NCBI RefSeq assembly: GCF_002257645.1
Contig: NZ_NQMO01000007.1
Span: 248,001-312,000, forward strand
Length of the DNA: 64,000 nucleotides
Direction of reading: 5' to 3'
Source of the DNA: Paenibacillus sp. XY044
GTDB lineage: Bacteria; Bacillota; Bacilli; Paenibacillales; Paenibacillaceae
The notes under the pieces were generated by a model, which worked only from the letters and a program-made list of their open reading frames with translations, ran no database searches and had not been told where the DNA came from. How positions within the stretch are numbered: position 1 is the stretch's first letter; the number at the start of each line of letters is the position of its first letter. Of the stretch, positions 8,988-17,007 are shown in pieces. The translations under genes and the position numbers were made by a program.

Positions 8988-9728
8988 ATGCTGCAAATTA
9001 TGCGTTATTTTCAGGCTGTAACGGATAACCTGGTTCAAGTCTTACAAGAACAACATGAGGCAATGCAGCAGACCTCGCATGTATTGGCGGACACCGTGGA
9101 GCAGGGAGGCTCCATCTATATCACAGGATGCAGCCATTCAAGCCTCTTCGCGCAAGAGGTGTTTTACAGGGCAGGGGGCTTTATTCTGATGAATCCCATT
9201 TTTCTACCGGGCATGACCTTGGAGACCTTTCCTTCCACGCGCACCACCAAATTCGAACGCATATCCGGGCTGGCCGAGGCCGTGCTTTCGGAGACGGCTC
9301 TTAGGCAGGGAGATGTGCTCATTATCGCTTCCGTCTCCGGACGCAACACCGTCCCGGTCGAACTGGCGCTCTGGGCAAAGAATCATGGCGTGAAGGTCAT
9401 TGCCCTTACGTCGATCGCCTATTCGTCTGATGTCTCAAGCCGGCATTCCAGCGGCAAGCGCTTATTTGAGCTCGCGGATCTCATTTTGGACGTCATGGGA
9501 GAAAAGGGCGATGCGGTGCTGTCGATCGACGGGCTGCAGGTCAAAACGGCACCGCTCTCCACGGTGACCGGGATTACGATGATGCATGCGGTCATTTCGC
9601 AGACGATCGAGCTGTTGATTCATCGAGGCCTGACCCCTCCGGTCTTCCTGTCAGCCAACCTCGAAGGAGGAGATGAGCACAATATGAGGTTGCTGGAGCA
9701 ATACCGACACCAAATTCATTACCAATAA
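8988..9728 (+). CDS. SIS-domain sugar-phosphate protein, paralogue of 535-1263
   Basis: 246 residues, the same SIS fold as the protein at 535-1263, with shared blocks S-V-S-G, V-I-A-L-T-S and S-S-G-K-R-L-F-E. The N-terminal half differs more, and an inserted G-L-Q-V-K-T segment is present near the C-terminus. A GAGGAGG site precedes the ATG. It diverges from the DeoR gene and is followed after 31 bases by the HAD gene. Two diverged paralogues in one regulon suggest two different phosphosugar substrates, or an isomerase and an etherase. Function is not established. Confidence 0.85.
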   Translation: MLQIMRYFQAVTDNLVQVLQEQHEAMQQTSHVLADTVEQGGSIYITGCSHSSLFAQEVFYRAGGFILMNPIFLPGMTLETFPSTRTTKFERISGLAEAVLSETALRQGDVLIIASVSGRNTVPVELALWAKNHGVKVIALTSIAYSSDVSSRHSSGKRLFELADLILDVMGEKGDAVLSIDGLQVKTAPLSTVTGITMMHAVISQTIELLIHRGLTPPVFLSANLEGGDEHNMRLLEQYRHQIHYQ

Positions 9729-9759
9729 TCGATTGGGCAGCTTGCTGCAAGGAGGAACC

Positions 9760-10519
9760 ATGAAATTCAAACTGATCGCGCTGGATCTGGACGGCACCAC
9801 GATTGACCGCCGGCTGTATCTCAGCGACGCGAACCGCGATGCCGTGAATGACGCTATACGCCAAGGGAGCATCGTGGCCATTATTACCGGAAAAATGTTC
9901 GCCGCCGCGCTGCCCTTCGCGGAACGGTTTCAAGGCGCGGCCTACTTGTTCGCCAGCAACGGCGCAAACGTGTACGACATCCGGTTGCAACAAGAACTGA
10001 TCTCTTTTCCGATTCGAGCGGAGCATCTTCCCCAAATCATTCATACGATCGAAAAGCACCGGGCGCTCTACCGCATCTACACACGTGATGCTATGTTCGC
10101 GGCGGAGGAATCCCATCTGGTCGATTCAATTCGAAGGGAGCGAGACTTATTATAAAATTTACGTGCAGGATGACGATGCCAAGCTAGCAGCTATCACCCG
10201 AGATCTCCATCCTCTCCCGCTGCAAATCCATCCAAGCGATAATCACAATATTGAAATCACCAACGCACAGGCAAACAAAGGGGAAGCGCTTCGTTTCCTC
10301 AAACGGCATCTTCAGATAGCCACGGAGAACGTGCTTGCCATCGGCAACCACGATAATGATATGCCAATGTTTGCCGAGGCCGGCTATTCGGTAGCCGTTG
10401 CTAACGCGCCAGCTTATGTGCAGGAACGGGTGCATATGGTGACACGGCCCTGTGAAGAAAATGGCGTAGCTTACGCTCTGGCCCATCTCGGAATTTGTCG
10501 CATGGATTCTATCATCTAA
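9760..10519 (+). pseudogene. Cof-type HAD phosphatase, frameshifted
   Basis: The start is the ATG at 9760 with AAGGAGG upstream. The first part encodes the HAD motif I box D-L-D-G-T and the second strand with I-I-T-G-K. The frame stops at 10155, but the neighbouring frame continues from about 10115 with Y-Y-K-I-Y-V and the C-terminal HAD motifs (N-K-G-E-A-L, then G-N-H-D-N-D-M-P-M-F) to 10519. Joined, the two parts give about 253 residues, close to the usual 260-280 of Cof/YidA phosphatases, so a single-base change in about 10110-10150 is enough to explain it. It may be a true lesion or a sequencing error. As a sugar-phosphate phosphatase it would fit the neighbouring SIS gene. Confidence 0.75.
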
Positions 10520-10526
10520 ATATGTT

Positions 10527-10566
10527 AAAACCCCCACCTATCATAACATGATAGATGAGGGTTTTT
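10527..10566. terminator. Bidirectional terminator between HAD and nucleoside hydrolase genes
   Basis: AAAACCCCCACCTATCA and TGATAGATGAGGGTTTTT pair around a short loop with A- and T-runs at the two ends. It lies between convergent genes and can end both transcripts. Confidence 0.8.
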
Positions 10567-10616
10567 CCAATGTTTGTAAATTGAAATAATGGCTACTCGT
10601 CACATCTCCGGATTGC

Positions 10617-11498
10617 TCACCTGTTTAATGTAGATGACAAGATTTGATAGAAACGTTCCGCATCTACTTCTCGGGAAATTTCCACGTTTCCTTCCTTAGC
10701 TGCTCTAAACGAAGTGCCTCCCATTAACGTCTCCTCATTGGTTTCAACTTGGACATAACCTTTTTCAAATTGACAAACATCGGGATGAAATATGCAAACT
10801 GCCGCCAACGGGTCATGCAGTGTCAACTTATTCGAACTTTCAAGCCACGCATTTCCAAAATCAAATACCGCTTTCATCAAACCGGAATCCGCAAAAAGAA
10901 GTTCTTCCGCTTTTGCTGCCTCTATGGTCAATCTGTCGGTGATTTCAAGCGTAATTGCCCGGTTGATCGCTACTTTGGAAGCAAAAACAATTTTGGATGC
11001 GAGCGGATCAGCCCATGAGTTCCAATTGTAGTACGCTTCAGGCAATTCCTCCCGACCAAAATATCCATTCATCACATAAAGTCCTTTTAACAGGTGCAGG
11101 ACATCAGGATATGTGTTAAACAGCGTTGCAATATTGGTCATGTTTCCAATTCCGAGTAACATAATTTCATGTGGATTAGCTTTGATCATCTCATACATAA
11201 ATGCAGGCGCATCCGATTTTTCATAGATGTCGTGCTCCCAGTTTATCAATGCCGCAGCACCATCCGGGGTCGGATATACAGGGACAGGCTGCAAAGTTGT
11301 ATCGAGTCCAGCTACAATCGGAATATCCCTCTTGACGGTTTTACAAATCGCATTTGCAACTGCCGCCCGCTTCTCCGATTCTCCACACACCGTTGTAATG
11401 CCAACTAAATTACACTGTGGCTCTTTTAATAAATAGGCCAGGCAAATTGCATCATCAATATCTCCGCCAATATCTGAATCAAGCAATACTTTTTCCAT
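10617..11498 (-). CDS. Inosine/uridine-preferring nucleoside hydrolase family protein
   Basis: 293 residues. The N-terminus has the calcium-binding Asp cluster as D-S-D-I-G-G-D-I-D-D (residues 7-16), the variant with two extra residues compared with the classic D-x-D-x-G-x-D-D. The internal block M-L-L-G-I-G-N-M-T-N corresponds to the family's L-G-P-L-T-N ligand segment. Enzymes of this family hydrolyse the N-glycosidic bond of ribonucleosides in the cytoplasm. AGGAGG precedes the ATG. It is transcribed alone, towards the HAD gene, and its nucleoside preference cannot be told from sequence. Confidence 0.85.
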   Translation of the reverse strand: MEKVLLDSDIGGDIDDAICLAYLLKEPQCNLVGITTVCGESEKRAAVANAICKTVKRDIPIVAGLDTTLQPVPVYPTPDGAAALINWEHDIYEKSDAPAFMYEMIKANPHEIMLLGIGNMTNIATLFNTYPDVLHLLKGLYVMNGYFGREELPEAYYNWNSWADPLASKIVFASKVAINRAITLEITDRLTIEAAKAEELLFADSGLMKAVFDFGNAWLESSNKLTLHDPLAAVCIFHPDVCQFEKGYVQVETNEETLMGGTSFRAAKEGNVEISREVDAERFYQILSSTLNR

Positions 11499-11932
11499 TT
11501 ATTGTTCCTCCTGTATTAAAAATTAGGTATACAAGAGTACATTGCAAATCCCCATAAATACACCTCCAACATTCAGTATCTTTCATAGTATCATAACGTA
11601 GAATCCATTAATGGTTACTACCGGAAGTGTGTCACTTTCGTATATCCGGAAAACAACGAGGTAATTGCATTCAAACGACCTCTGAATTTACCTAAAGAAT
11701 GTCAGTATCGTAGTAAGGTTATTGCTGGTTCCCCCGTTAGCTGGAGCTTCTAGATTTGAGCTGCAGGTATTTGTACGCCTTCGCACGGGTTTGACAGAAC
11801 ATTTATCGTTAAAAAAAGCCGCAGCTGCGCGGCTATAAAGCGTGTATGTTCTTGTCGTCTTACAGTTAAGAGCTGCCTATTGTAATCGCATGACCACCTC
11901 ATTCGGATTTTAGGTTACCGCTTCATCATTTA
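11499..11932. other. Gene-free stretch with one palindromic repeat
   Basis: 434 bases between the nucleoside hydrolase start and the cupin end. No credible coding sequence was seen. It holds the first copy of the 3'-end palindromic repeat (11793-11856). A weak imperfect hairpin (GGAAGTG/CACTTTC) lies near 11622-11645. Nothing else stands out. Confidence 0.6.
11793..11856 (-). repeat. Palindromic terminator repeat, copy A
   Basis: Ends are GACAGAACAT and ATGTTCTTGTC, with an inner hairpin GCCGC-agctgc-GCGGC. On the minus strand the hairpin is followed by seven T, so it is a canonical intrinsic terminator for the cupin operon ending 77 bases upstream. Related copies lie at 22660-22726 and 58308-58379. 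Confidence 0.75.
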
Positions 11933-12340
11933 TTACAAATTGTTGTAATGCTCATCCGTTACGGGTTCTAACCATTCCGGCTTACCTGCAGTGATTGCAA
12001 TATGTTCAAACCAGCTGTCTTTTGTTGCACCATGCCAGTGTTTTACACCATCATGGGTAACAATAACATCACCTGCTTTCAGGAACTGGGCAGCTTTTCC
12101 TTCTTCCTGGTACCACCCTTCGCCGCCGGTTACCAATAGAAGCTGAAACCCATCACGGTGGATATGCCAGTTATTCCGGCATCCCGGTTCAAAGGTTACG
12201 TTCCCAACTCCAACATGAACTTTGGGATCGGCAACCAACGTCTGCAGGTAACTTTGTCCCACAAAATATTTTGCAAATGCTTCATTCTTCTCTCCCACGG
12301 GGAAAATCACACCATTTTTTACTTCTTCATGTTTTGCCAT
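11933..12340 (-). CDS. Cupin-domain protein
   Basis: 135 residues forming a single cupin barrel. The metal-binding pattern is visible as N-W-H-I-H-R-D-G-F-Q in motif 1 and H-D-G-V-K-H-W-H-G in motif 2. Close families occur with carboxymuconolactone decarboxylases and are often called cupins of unknown reaction. The start at 12340 is chosen because GGAGG lies 7 bases before it; the ATG at 12361 has no such site. It is the last gene of a minus-strand run after the aldo/keto reductase (49-base gap). Probably cytoplasmic. Confidence 0.88.
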   Translation of the reverse strand: MAKHEEVKNGVIFPVGEKNEAFAKYFVGQSYLQTLVADPKVHVGVGNVTFEPGCRNNWHIHRDGFQLLLVTGGEGWYQEEGKAAQFLKAGDVIVTHDGVKHWHGATKDSWFEHIAITAGKPEWLEPVTDEHYNNL

Positions 12341-12389
12341 TTTGGTTCCTCCATTAAACATTAATAAGATTCGTATCCTCTGGGTCTGT

Positions 12390-13253
12390 TTACTTTAATT
12401 TCCCGCCAAAAACCGGAAAGAAGCTATGCTCACCATAATCTTGAATGTTCTCTACATTCTTCAATGTCTCCATATCAGCATCGCTGATAACAAAATCCAG
12501 CTCTGCATTGTTTCTCATATGATCTGGGTTTGCCGTCTTCGGAAGTACGACAAGACCAAGCTGGATATCATAACGCAGGCAAAGCTGAGCAACAGATACT
12601 CCATACTTTTCGGCTATTACCCTAACCTCGGCATGATCCAGGATTGCACCGTGTGCAATCGGCGAATATGCCTCCACCAGAATGTCATTCTTCTGGCAGA
12701 ATTCAATGAGCTCCAAAGGCGTGTTGCTCACATGTGCCAGGATCTGATTGACCATAGGCATGATCTCACAGCTTGCAAATATATTCTCAACATCATCCTG
12801 AAGAAAGTTAGACAGACCGATGGCCTTTACTTTGCCTGTTCTATATGCATCCTCCATCGCTTTCCATACTTCTTTGTTTTCCTCGATATAACGGTTCTCC
12901 TCACGGAACTCCGTCCACGGTTGTGGGCTGTGAATAATCAGAAGGTCAATGTAATCCAGTCCCAATTTGGCTAATGACTCATGAATGGACTGCGTAACTG
13001 CATCATAGTTCTTTGCTTCTGCAGCAACCTTTGTTGTAATGAAAAGTTCTTCTCTTGCGACACCGCAAGAACGGATTGCTTCGCCTACACCAGCCTCATT
13101 CATATAGGCCTGAGCCGTATCCATATGGCGATACCCAAGAGATACCGCATCTCGCACGGCCTGTGCCGCTTGCTCATCGTCAAGCAGCCAGGTACCAAGA
13201 CCTAATTTGGGAATTTCAATTCCATTTGATAATTTGTAAGTTTCGTTAAACAT
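12390..13253 (-). CDS. Aldo/keto reductase
   Basis: 287 residues, the usual size. The catalytic tetrad is visible: D45, Y50, K75 and H108. The NADPH-binding C-terminal region (L-P-K-T-A-N-P-D-H) is intact. These enzymes reduce aldehydes and ketones, including methylglyoxal, with NADPH in the cytoplasm. AAAGGAG precedes the ATG. It follows the decarboxylase-family gene by 17 bases, so the two are cotranscribed. The context (MFS exporter, TetR regulator, decarboxylase-like protein, cupin) suggests detoxification of a small carbonyl compound. Confidence 0.92.
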   Translation of the reverse strand: MFNETYKLSNGIEIPKLGLGTWLLDDEQAAQAVRDAVSLGYRHMDTAQAYMNEAGVGEAIRSCGVAREELFITTKVAAEAKNYDAVTQSIHESLAKLGLDYIDLLIIHSPQPWTEFREENRYIEENKEVWKAMEDAYRTGKVKAIGLSNFLQDDVENIFASCEIMPMVNQILAHVSNTPLELIEFCQKNDILVEAYSPIAHGAILDHAEVRVIAEKYGVSVAQLCLRYDIQLGLVVLPKTANPDHMRNNAELDFVISDADMETLKNVENIQDYGEHSFFPVFGGKLK

Positions 13254-13270
13254 TGTTTTTGTCTCCTTTG

Positions 13271-14023
13271 TTATTCTGGAATGATTTCATTGATGCAACT
13301 CAAAGCATTTAACGTTCTAGGGAATCCCATATAAGGGAGGCAATGCGTGATGGCGGTGATCATCGTTTCCTTATCATTGCTGACATTTAGATTACCCTGT
13401 ACATGTGCCTTGACTTGATTTTCGGCACCCCCGAGTGCGCTAATGATGCACAGAGTCAGCAATTCCCGCGTTTTCAAATCAAGGCCTCCCCGGGTATAGA
13501 AGTCGCCAAAGCAAAAGGCGGAAAGATAATCCTGAATATGCTTTAGATTATTCGGGGCATTCCCCCGGTTTTTGGTAATGATGTCCCCGAAAATTTCCAC
13601 CTGCATGGCAAGCCCCTTGTCAAACCGATTTTCTTCTTCAACTTGCTTTTGACTCTCAAGCGGCAATTCGATATCTCTGGCTTTGAAAACGTCGTTGACC
13701 TCCGTAATGGCATTCAGCGTTTTGGGAAAGCCGACGTAAGGCGCGCACTGGAACACAGCTTCCTTGATTTCGATCGGCGAAAGTCCGACGTTCAGGGCGG
13801 CATGCACATGAGCCTTGAGCTGAGGCAAGGTTTGGTTCGTGGTTAGTACCACTAGGGTGATGAGCTCCCTCAGCTTGTCATCCAGGCTTCCTTGATGAAA
13901 AACCTCCCCGAAAATGAACCGGCTCAAGATGTCCTGGAAATCGGGATCCGTGGCATATGCGGCTGGTACTCCATCGCCGAAAAGCTGCTTGTACGTATCT
14001 TGACTCTTCTCATTTCGATTCAT
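13271..14023 (-). CDS. Carboxymuconolactone decarboxylase-family protein (two domains)
   Basis: 250 residues with two CMD domains in tandem, each with the pattern E-L-I/L-T-L ... K-A-H-V ... N-V and then P-Y-x-G-F-P-x-T-L-N-A. The AhpD-type C-x-x-C pair is absent, so a peroxidase-reductant role is unlikely. Family members include gamma-carboxymuconolactone decarboxylase and many uncharacterised stress proteins. The start overlaps the end of the MFS gene by 14 bases, which indicates translational coupling. AGGAGG precedes the ATG. Confidence 0.88.
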   Translation of the reverse strand: MNRNEKSQDTYKQLFGDGVPAAYATDPDFQDILSRFIFGEVFHQGSLDDKLRELITLVVLTTNQTLPQLKAHVHAALNVGLSPIEIKEAVFQCAPYVGFPKTLNAITEVNDVFKARDIELPLESQKQVEEENRFDKGLAMQVEIFGDIITKNRGNAPNNLKHIQDYLSAFCFGDFYTRGGLDLKTRELLTLCIISALGGAENQVKAHVQGNLNVSNDKETMITAITHCLPYMGFPRTLNALSCINEIIPE

Positions 14024-15176
14024 AACGAAGCCTCCTGTTTGTTTTTAACGATACCGCCATTAAAATAACGGCAATTGCGACGAATAAAGCAGCGATCCAA
14101 CCGACCGCCCTTATCGAAATGACTCCTACTGCAATTCCTCCAATCCCTCCGGCGGTAGCGATCGCGATCTGTAGAATTGAGCCGTACAGGCTTAACATGA
14201 TCCCTGAGGCTTCCGGAGCAAGCGCAACCAGATTAAACTGCAGGGCCGGTCCGGACGACCATGCCGAGAAAGCCCATAACATAAGAAGCGGAATGGCAAC
14301 AGACGTTGATTTAGCGATGCCGGACAGCAGCATCAAAGCTAGGGCATGAACCATCAGGCCACTCATCAGCGACCTTGGAATCCCGATGCGATCCGTCATG
14401 AATCCGCCGAATTTGGAGCCGATTAGAGTCGCGATCCCGAAGGCAAAGAGAGCAATGCTCACTTCCCGTTCGCTCATGGATGTAACATTTAGCAGGAAAG
14501 GAGAAATATAGGCATAGAGCATGGCATATCCTAACTGCCAAAAGAACGTGACACCAAAGCCATTTAGGATATTCGGGTTCTTTAAAAGGGCCATCTGTTT
14601 GCCGAGCGGAATAGGCGCATCCCCCTCGGTGGGTGGTATCATACGAGCCACGGCCACAATCGCAAACAAACTAAGCATACCGATTCCGACGAAAATGACC
14701 TTCCAACCGAATGCTGCAGCCACGACGCGGCCAATCGGAACGCCGGCAATAAGGGATGCACTGAACCCGATGAGCACGGTGCCAATCGCCCCGGCTTGCT
14801 TGCCCGGTGCTGCGAGTTTGGCAGCGACCGTCTTGGCGCCGATCACAAAAACGCCGCCTCCAATGGCAAGTACAATCCGTGATACGATAAGGAATGTGAA
14901 TCCCGGTAAGGTAACGGTCAATACGCAGCCGAATACGACGATCGCGAGAGAGAACATTAACAAATAACGCCGATCCATCTTTGTCGTCGCCATCACGAAG
15001 ATCGGTGAACCGATCGCATTGGCGATCGCGAATACGGTGATCAATTGTCCTGCAGCAGACACCGAAATATGGGCCCAGGCAGCAATTTGATCCAAAATAC
15101 CGGCAATAACGTACTCCGAGGTGCTCACAAAAAAGCTAATGAAAGCCAGCATGTATATTTTCCAAGTATTGTTCAT
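14010..15176 (-). CDS. MFS transporter (AraJ/YdhP-like exporter)
   Basis: 388 residues with about 12 predicted membrane helices, matching the drug:H+ antiporter-1 type of AraJ/YdhP exporters. The loop after helix 2 holds a K-M-D-R-R segment corresponding to motif A. These proteins export sugars, drugs or metabolites by proton exchange. The site AAAGGAAG precedes the ATG. It is the second gene after the TetR-divergent promoter, 55 bases after DUF2255, and overlaps the next gene. Substrate unknown; being in one operon with carbonyl-handling enzymes suggests efflux of a toxic compound. Confidence 0.88.
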   Translation of the reverse strand: MNNTWKIYMLAFISFFVSTSEYVIAGILDQIAAWAHISVSAAGQLITVFAIANAIGSPIFVMATTKMDRRYLLMFSLAIVVFGCVLTVTLPGFTFLIVSRIVLAIGGGVFVIGAKTVAAKLAAPGKQAGAIGTVLIGFSASLIAGVPIGRVVAAAFGWKVIFVGIGMLSLFAIVAVARMIPPTEGDAPIPLGKQMALLKNPNILNGFGVTFFWQLGYAMLYAYISPFLLNVTSMSEREVSIALFAFGIATLIGSKFGGFMTDRIGIPRSLMSGLMVHALALMLLSGIAKSTSVAIPLLMLWAFSAWSSGPALQFNLVALAPEASGIMLSLYGSILQIAIATAGGIGGIAVGVISIRAVGWIAALFVAIAVILMAVSLKTNRRLRYESK

Positions 15177-15231
15177 TTATTCTTCCTTTTAATATGGGAT
15201 CCATGGGACAGATTCAAACAAGCCGTTATTA

Positions 15232-15612
15232 TTAACGTACGGCAAGCGGCACAACCTTCACTGTGGCTGAACGGGCTTGATTACTGATCATCGAGTTCAG
15301 ATAAGGACTTTCCTTGTATTTCGCACGATACGCATCGTCGATGAGGTTGTCGATCTCGCCATCAACCGGTTCAAAAGCGACCTCCTTTGTCTTACCAGCC
15401 ACCGTGATTCGCCCCGCTTTCTGCTGTATGGCTGCCTGGTACCATCGGGAGTTCCGCCCGTAGTAGGCGCGTACATAGAGTGATTCGCCAACCACAACGG
15501 ACCAAATCCAGGTCGGGGTACCATAGGTAACTCCGTCTTCTCGGAAAGGTGAGATGTGAAGATCATCGGACCCAGCAATCCAGTTCAATTCTTCTTTCGT
15601 CCATGTTCCCAT
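15232..15612 (-). CDS. DUF2255-family protein
   Basis: 126 residues. The order D-D-L-H-I-S-P-F-R-E-D, G-T-P-T-W-I-W-S-V-V, L-Y-V-R-A-Y and W-Y-Q-A-A matches DUF2255, a small split-barrel family related to flavin or deazaflavin-binding nitroreductase-like proteins. No reaction is assigned to it. AAGGAGG precedes the ATG. As first gene of the minus-strand operon facing the TetR gene, it is probably repressed by it together with the exporter and reductase downstream. Confidence 0.85.
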   Translation of the reverse strand: MGTWTKEELNWIAGSDDLHISPFREDGVTYGTPTWIWSVVVGESLYVRAYYGRNSRWYQAAIQQKAGRITVAGKTKEVAFEPVDGEIDNLIDDAYRAKYKESPYLNSMISNQARSATVKVVPLAVR

Positions 15613-15683
15613 GAATGGTATCCTCCTTAAAATTTGATATTAAGCATGTACATAGAATGAAGTACAGCGGATCAAAATGAACA

Positions 15684-15699
15684 TTGATTGTTTAATCAA
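15684..15699. promoter_or_regulatory. Candidate TetR operator
   Basis: TTGATTGTTTAATCAA is a short dyad (TTGATT/AATCAA) midway in the divergent TetR-DUF2255 intergenic region. Only one copy was seen and no promoter boxes were fixed, so it is tentative. Confidence 0.35.
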
Positions 15700-15821
15700 C
15701 TCGTGTTTATAATTTTATACAGAAACCATATGCTTACAATGGTCATTTCCTCGCAATATGTGCGTTACTCAACAAATGATCCATTATTGCCGATTATCTT
15801 AAGATGGAGGACTTTTTAAAC

Positions 15822-16367
15822 ATGACTAAAGTGGATCGAAGGGTACTCAAATCCCAAGAAGCCATCAAGAAGGCCATTCTTGAACTGATGGCAGAAAAAA
15901 ACTTTGATGACATTACCATCCGGGATATTTCCGACAGGGCAAATGTGAATCGAGGTACGGTATATCTGCACTATTTGGATAAATTCGACCTGCTGGATAA
16001 GATTATCGAAGAACACATCAGTAATCTCAGTGAACTTTGCCGATCTGCATCGGAAATGAGCTTCCAAGAAGGAAATTATGTCTGGTTCGAATATTTTGCA
16101 GAGCATCATTTGTTTTTTTCAATCATGCTAAACACGAAAAGCGCGGCTCATTTCCGCAGCCGTTTCCTCGATTTAGTCGTCCAAGAGTATAAGGTTGAAG
16201 TCGATGTAACCGAAGGAAAAAATCAAGGTTTAAATCGAGAAGTTATACTGCAATTTTTCGGGGCAGCTGTCGTGGGGGCCGTGGAATGGTGGTTCAAGAA
16301 TGGAATGCCTGTTCCCCCTCGTGTCATGGCAGAACAGACAGGGATATTGCTAGATCGAAATTTATAA
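15822..16367 (+). CDS. TetR/AcrR-family transcriptional regulator
   Basis: About 181 residues. The N-terminal helix-turn-helix is typical (I-K-K-A-I-L-E-L-M ... I-T-I-R-D-I-S-D-R-A-N-V-N-R-G-T-V-Y-L-H-Y). The C-terminal ligand domain is not recognised in detail; the end I-L-L-D resembles AcrR-like members with a short ligand domain. Start: ATG at 15822 lies 10 bases after GGAGGA; ATG at 15804 overlaps that site. It diverges from the DUF2255-MFS-CMD-AKR-cupin run and is the natural candidate repressor of that run. Confidence 0.9.
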   Translation: MTKVDRRVLKSQEAIKKAILELMAEKNFDDITIRDISDRANVNRGTVYLHYLDKFDLLDKIIEEHISNLSELCRSASEMSFQEGNYVWFEYFAEHHLFFSIMLNTKSAAHFRSRFLDLVVQEYKVEVDVTEGKNQGLNREVILQFFGAAVVGAVEWWFKNGMPVPPRVMAEQTGILLDRNL

Positions 16368-16379
16368 CTCCTGAATAAC

Positions 16380-16427
16380 AAAACCACCTGCAAATCATAT
16401 AGAAATATATGAATTACAGGTGGTTTT
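16380..16427. terminator. Bidirectional terminator between TetR and MerR genes
   Basis: AAAACCACCTG and CAGGTGGTTTT form an 11-bp stem around an AT-rich loop between two convergent genes. Confidence 0.8.
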
Positions 16428-16430
16428 CTG

Positions 16431-16853
16431 TTAATAAGTAGAGGCAAAGTTACTCCCAATTTTATTGTTCTTATGAATCTCTTCCGTTCCGGCATCCAGT
16501 GCGGTCTTATAATAGAAGCATTTATGTTCGATGACTTCCATCGTTTTTTTAAGTTCTTCCATCTGCGCCTCCACGGCAGCTTTCCGTTCTATAAACATGT
16601 CATATCTTTGTTGCAGGGACGTATCCCCTTCAGAACACCAATTAATAAAATTTTTAATTTCCTTGATCGGCATCCCCGTAGTCTTCAGGCATTCAATTAC
16701 TTTTAAAGCATCGATATCAGATTCTTTAAACAAGCGTGTTCCACTGGCTGTCCGTTCTACAAAAGGCAAAAGACCCTCTTTGTCATAGTAGCGCAAGGTA
16801 TATATAGTAAGATTCAATTGTCTGGCAACTTCGCTGATTGAATAAGTCTTCAA
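16431..16853 (-). CDS. MerR-family transcriptional regulator (AdhR-like)
   Basis: 140 residues. The winged helix reads Y-S-I-S-E-V-A-R-Q-L-N-L-T-I-Y-T-L-R-Y-Y-D, followed by a long dimerisation helix with a C-terminal region containing C113 (K-C-F-Y-Y-K). Start is a TTG at 16853 with GGAAG upstream. It diverges from the zinc alcohol dehydrogenase, whose promoter has the MerR-type 19-bp spacer. AdhR of Bacillus subtilis is arranged similarly and responds to aldehydes; the likeness is by context and size, so the inducer here is inferred. Confidence 0.9.
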   Translation of the reverse strand: MKTYSISEVARQLNLTIYTLRYYDKEGLLPFVERTASGTRLFKESDIDALKVIECLKTTGMPIKEIKNFINWCSEGDTSLQQRYDMFIERKAAVEAQMEELKKTMEVIEHKCFYYKTALDAGTEEIHKNNKIGSNFASTY

Positions 16854-16932
16854 CAGTCATCTTCCTTTCTAATAGATATAGACCTCGAGCTAACCCTAAT
16901 GCTACGAGAACATATTAACATAAAATCAGCAC

Positions 16933-16963
16933 TTGACCTAGAGTTAACTCTAGGGAATAAAAT
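16933..16963 (+). promoter_or_regulatory. MerR-type promoter of the alcohol dehydrogenase gene
   Basis: -35 TTGACC (16933-16938) and -10 TAAAAT (16958-16963) are 19 bp apart, too far for unaided RNA polymerase. The perfect 18-bp palindrome CCTAGAGTTAACTCTAGG (16937-16954) lies in the spacer. This is the classic layout for MerR activation by DNA untwisting; the regulator is the divergent gene at 16431-16853. Confidence 0.85.
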
Positions 16964-17007
16964 TGGTTTTGCAACATTTGAACATACATTGATGGGAGGA
17001 TTTAGAG

